Source: Alcaligenes faecalis
GTDB lineage: Bacteria; Pseudomonadota; Gammaproteobacteria; Burkholderiales; Burkholderiaceae_B
Length of the DNA: 64,000 nt
Assembly (NCBI RefSeq): GCF_005311025.1
Contig: NZ_CP031747.1
Span: 62,001 to 126,000 of the forward strand
Reading direction: 5' to 3'
Position 1 is the first letter of the stretch, and every line of letters starts with the position of its first letter. Below, in pieces: positions 62,240 through 64,000 of the stretch. The position numbers and the translations under genes are program-made. The notes under the pieces were generated by a model, which was given only the letters and a program-made list of their open reading frames with translations, did not search any database and was not told where the DNA came from.

Positions 62240-63364
62240 TCAGGAGGCGCGCAAGGTAATCAAGGTGATTTCTGAGGCGCGCCCCAGTCGCAGCGGGAAG
62301 CCCGCCCACAGTCCGGCACCGTAGCTGACGTACAGCTGCATATCCCCCACTTGATACAGTCCACCCACATAGCCATCATTGGCCATCTGCACGATCTTGT
62401 GCATGCCCACAATATGGCCGCCATGGGTATGGCCCGACAACTGCAAGGCCGCCCCGGCCGCAGCGCTTTCCTTGGCGGTGTCAGGGCGGTGGGCCAACAT
62501 GATGATGGGCATGCCAGCAGGGATCCCGGCGACTGCTGCAGCCACATCGGGCATGGGTTGCCCATGCACGGCTGCCGACTTGTCGGTAATGCCAGCCAAA
62601 GCAAAAGCAGCATCGTCTTGTTCAATAATGCTGTGCTCGTTCAGAAGCATACGTAGCCCAAGGCTGTTGAAGTGCTCGATCCAGGGTTGGTACTGGGTGT
62701 AGTACTCGTGGTTGCCTGCAATTACCCACACCCCTTGCGGGGCAGACAGGGCTTGCAAGGGGGCGACATCATCGCGGCGCGCTTTCACCGTGCCATCGAC
62801 CAGATCACCAGTAATGACGATCAGGTCCGGTTTCAAAGTCTGTGTTTTATCAACAATGGCTTGTATCCAGGGGCCTTGCAGCAGACGACTGGCGTGCAGA
62901 TCAGTCAGTTGCACCAGTTTGAAACCATCCAGCTTGGGGGACAGACCCTTGACCTTTACTTCGATGGACTTGAGCTCGGGGACTTGCACTGCCTGCCAGA
63001 CACCCAGTGCGGACAGGCTGACAGCTGCCATGCCCAGCACGCCCCTCAAAGCAGGGGAGCGCAACAGAAGCAGCCCGGCTGGCTTGTACAGAGCGCGCAT
63101 CAGTAAACCTGCCAGATCGGTGATCAAGGTAAAGCAGGCGGCCAGCAGGACGGCCCCAAAAGCCCAGCCCAGGACCATGATGACTTGTGCAGGGATTTCC
63201 GGAGAAGCTCGCGACCCCCAGAACAGGGCTACGGTGTAATGGTGGAGTGTGGCCGCAATGGCCAAGGCGCTTAGCAGCCACTTGATCCAGGGGCGGATCT
63301 TCAGCGGTTTGATCAGTCGCCAGGCGACATACAGGGCAAAAACGAGGGCAGCGACTTGAAACAC
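62240..63364 (-). CDS. Membrane-anchored metallophosphoesterase
   Basis: A 374-residue protein with three or four N-terminal membrane segments (about residues 1-130) and a calcineurin-like phosphoesterase domain. The metal motifs are LTDLHAS, GDLVDG, GNHEYY, LAHRPD and SGHTHGGH, in the right order. The domain resembles the YaeI/YkuE phosphodiesterases, which act on lipid or nucleotide phosphates. Its 3' end faces that of the HEAT-repeat gene across 22 bases. Confidence 0.88.
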   Translation of the reverse strand: MFQVAALVFALYVAWRLIKPLKIRPWIKWLLSALAIAATLHHYTVALFWGSRASPEIPAQVIMVLGWAFGAVLLAACFTLITDLAGLLMRALYKPAGLLLLRSPALRGVLGMAAVSLSALGVWQAVQVPELKSIEVKVKGLSPKLDGFKLVQLTDLHASRLLQGPWIQAIVDKTQTLKPDLIVITGDLVDGTVKARRDDVAPLQALSAPQGVWVIAGNHEYYTQYQPWIEHFNSLGLRMLLNEHSIIEQDDAAFALAGITDKSAAVHGQPMPDVAAAVAGIPAGMPIIMLAHRPDTAKESAAAGAALQLSGHTHGGHIVGMHKIVQMANDGYVGGLYQVGDMQLYVSYGAGLWAGFPLRLGRASEITLITLRAS

Positions 63365-63613
63365 GAAATCATTCCAAAAAGAAACGGGGAGCCCGCACTT
63401 GAGCAGGCGATAAAGCGTGCCCAGTATAGAGCGAGGAAGTGGGCATGATGTCAGAGCTCAGCAGACAGTTACGGCTCTGTCACGAAAAAAGGTGGACATG
63501 CTTGATTACGTTTTGAGAGATTGCTTCGCACATCAAGTCATTAAAACTTCTAGGCTTTTTCCCAAGGGCACCCCAGTGGAACGGGGTTTTCGTTTGATTT
63601 GATTGGAGGACAT

Positions 63614-64000
63614 ATGGTGACGAAAAAATCCGCAGCCAAAACCAATCAGGATACCGTGGGGCAAGGTGGGGAGTTACATCAGTTTGGCCATGCTGAGTTG
63701 ACGACCAATCATGGCGTACCGATATCGGACAATCAGAATTCCTTGCGTTTCGGGGCGCGTGGCCCGACCTTGTTGGAAGATTTTGTCCTGCGCGAGAAAA
63801 TATTCCATTTCGACCATGAACGTATACCGGAGCGCATTGTTCATGCTCGCGGCACAGGAGCACATGGTTATTTTGAATGCACGCAAGCAATCCCGGAGTT
63901 GACCCAGGCCTGTGTATTTCAAAAGGAAGGACATCGGGTGCCGGTGTTCTGTCGTTTCTCAACGGTAGCCGGCTCTAAAGGCTCCAAAGACACACCACGC
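63614..64000 (+). CDS. Catalase, N-terminal part (cut by the window end)
   Basis: The frame from ATG 63614 runs 129 codons to the window edge. The sequence [20 protein letters not shown] and [20 protein letters not shown] is characteristic of monofunctional heme catalases, with the catalytic His in [12 protein letters not shown] near residue 77. [18 protein letters not shown] follows. It resembles the KatE/clade 2-3 type, but the C-terminal domain needed to tell the clade is outside the window. GGAGGA precedes the ATG. Confidence 0.93.
   Translation, partial: MVTKKSAAKTNQDTVGQGGELHQFGHAELTTNHGVPISDNQNSLRFGARGPTLLEDFVLREKIFHFDHERIPERIVHARGTGAHGYFECTQAIPELTQACVFQKEGHRVPVFCRFSTVAGSKGSKDTPR

Overview
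The window looks like a 64 kb piece of a betaproteobacterial chromosome, most likely family Alcaligenaceae and possibly Alcaligenes itself. The signs are a moderately high GC core gene set, a one-piece tmRNA with the encoded tag [10 protein letters not shown], class II cytochrome c', AmtB without an N-terminal signal, and many LysR, MarR and AraC regulators. I see no integrase, transposase, phage gene or CRISPR array. The genus is an inference. The family-level call rests on protein and RNA resemblance only.

Layout. 1-5.2 kb: an unusual leader with tandem Trp codons and a terminator hairpin ahead of DAHP synthase (aroG), then a D-lactate-type FAD dehydrogenase, mnmA and a TauE-like permease. 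5.2-10.1 kb: alpha/beta hydrolase and AraC regulator (divergent), a GST, purB and cytochrome c'. 10.1-13.0 kb: glnK-amtB on the minus strand, a structured gene-free region and two small minus-strand proteins, one of only 38 residues. 13.2-16.8 kb: a MarR regulator, a 31-bp perfect palindrome, a TauD-type dioxygenase, an MFS transporter and a chloramphenicol acetyltransferase. 16.9-26.6 kb: tRNA-Lys(CTT), a zinc metallopeptidase, ubiB flanked by DnaA-box-like sequences, cytochrome b561, a secreted protein, ribA, azoR and a LysR regulator, a GT39 membrane glycosyltransferase, and a yybP-ykoY manganese riboswitch in front of a UPF0016 manganese exporter.

26.6-41.3 kb is rich in signalling. It holds an Aer-like PAS chemoreceptor, a response regulator with an excisionase-type HTH fused to REC, a divergent sensor kinase, a fused SpeD-SpeE polyamine enzyme with a hairpin/uORF leader, and a long dissimilatory-type ATP sulfurylase. 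It ends with the CrbS/CrbR acetate two-component system beside actP and its DUF485 partner. 41.3-49.6 kb: an RpiR regulator, a nucleoside deoxyribosyltransferase, a LysE exporter, sstT with a leader hairpin, tmRNA (ssrA), a GST, a cluster of FAD oxidoreductase, methyltransferase and Rrf2 regulator, and PaiB. 49.7-64 kb: a MocR-type regulator, argP/argO, a periplasmic RidA, a GNAT, an ABC-F ATPase, a MaoC-TetR operon, a cytosolic RidA, a LysR regulator, alaA, a MarR-HEAT-repeat operon with a perfect operator-like palindrome, a membrane metallophosphoesterase, and the 5' end of a catalase cut by the window edge.

Most genes are ordinary core or metabolic functions. The best candidates for new biology are in RNA leaders and regulatory DNA (aroG, speDE, sstT, the glnK upstream region, the 29.5 kb hairpin cluster), in the 38-aa proline-rich protein, and in the domain architectures of SpeD-SpeE, the ATP sulfurylase and the HTH-REC regulator.
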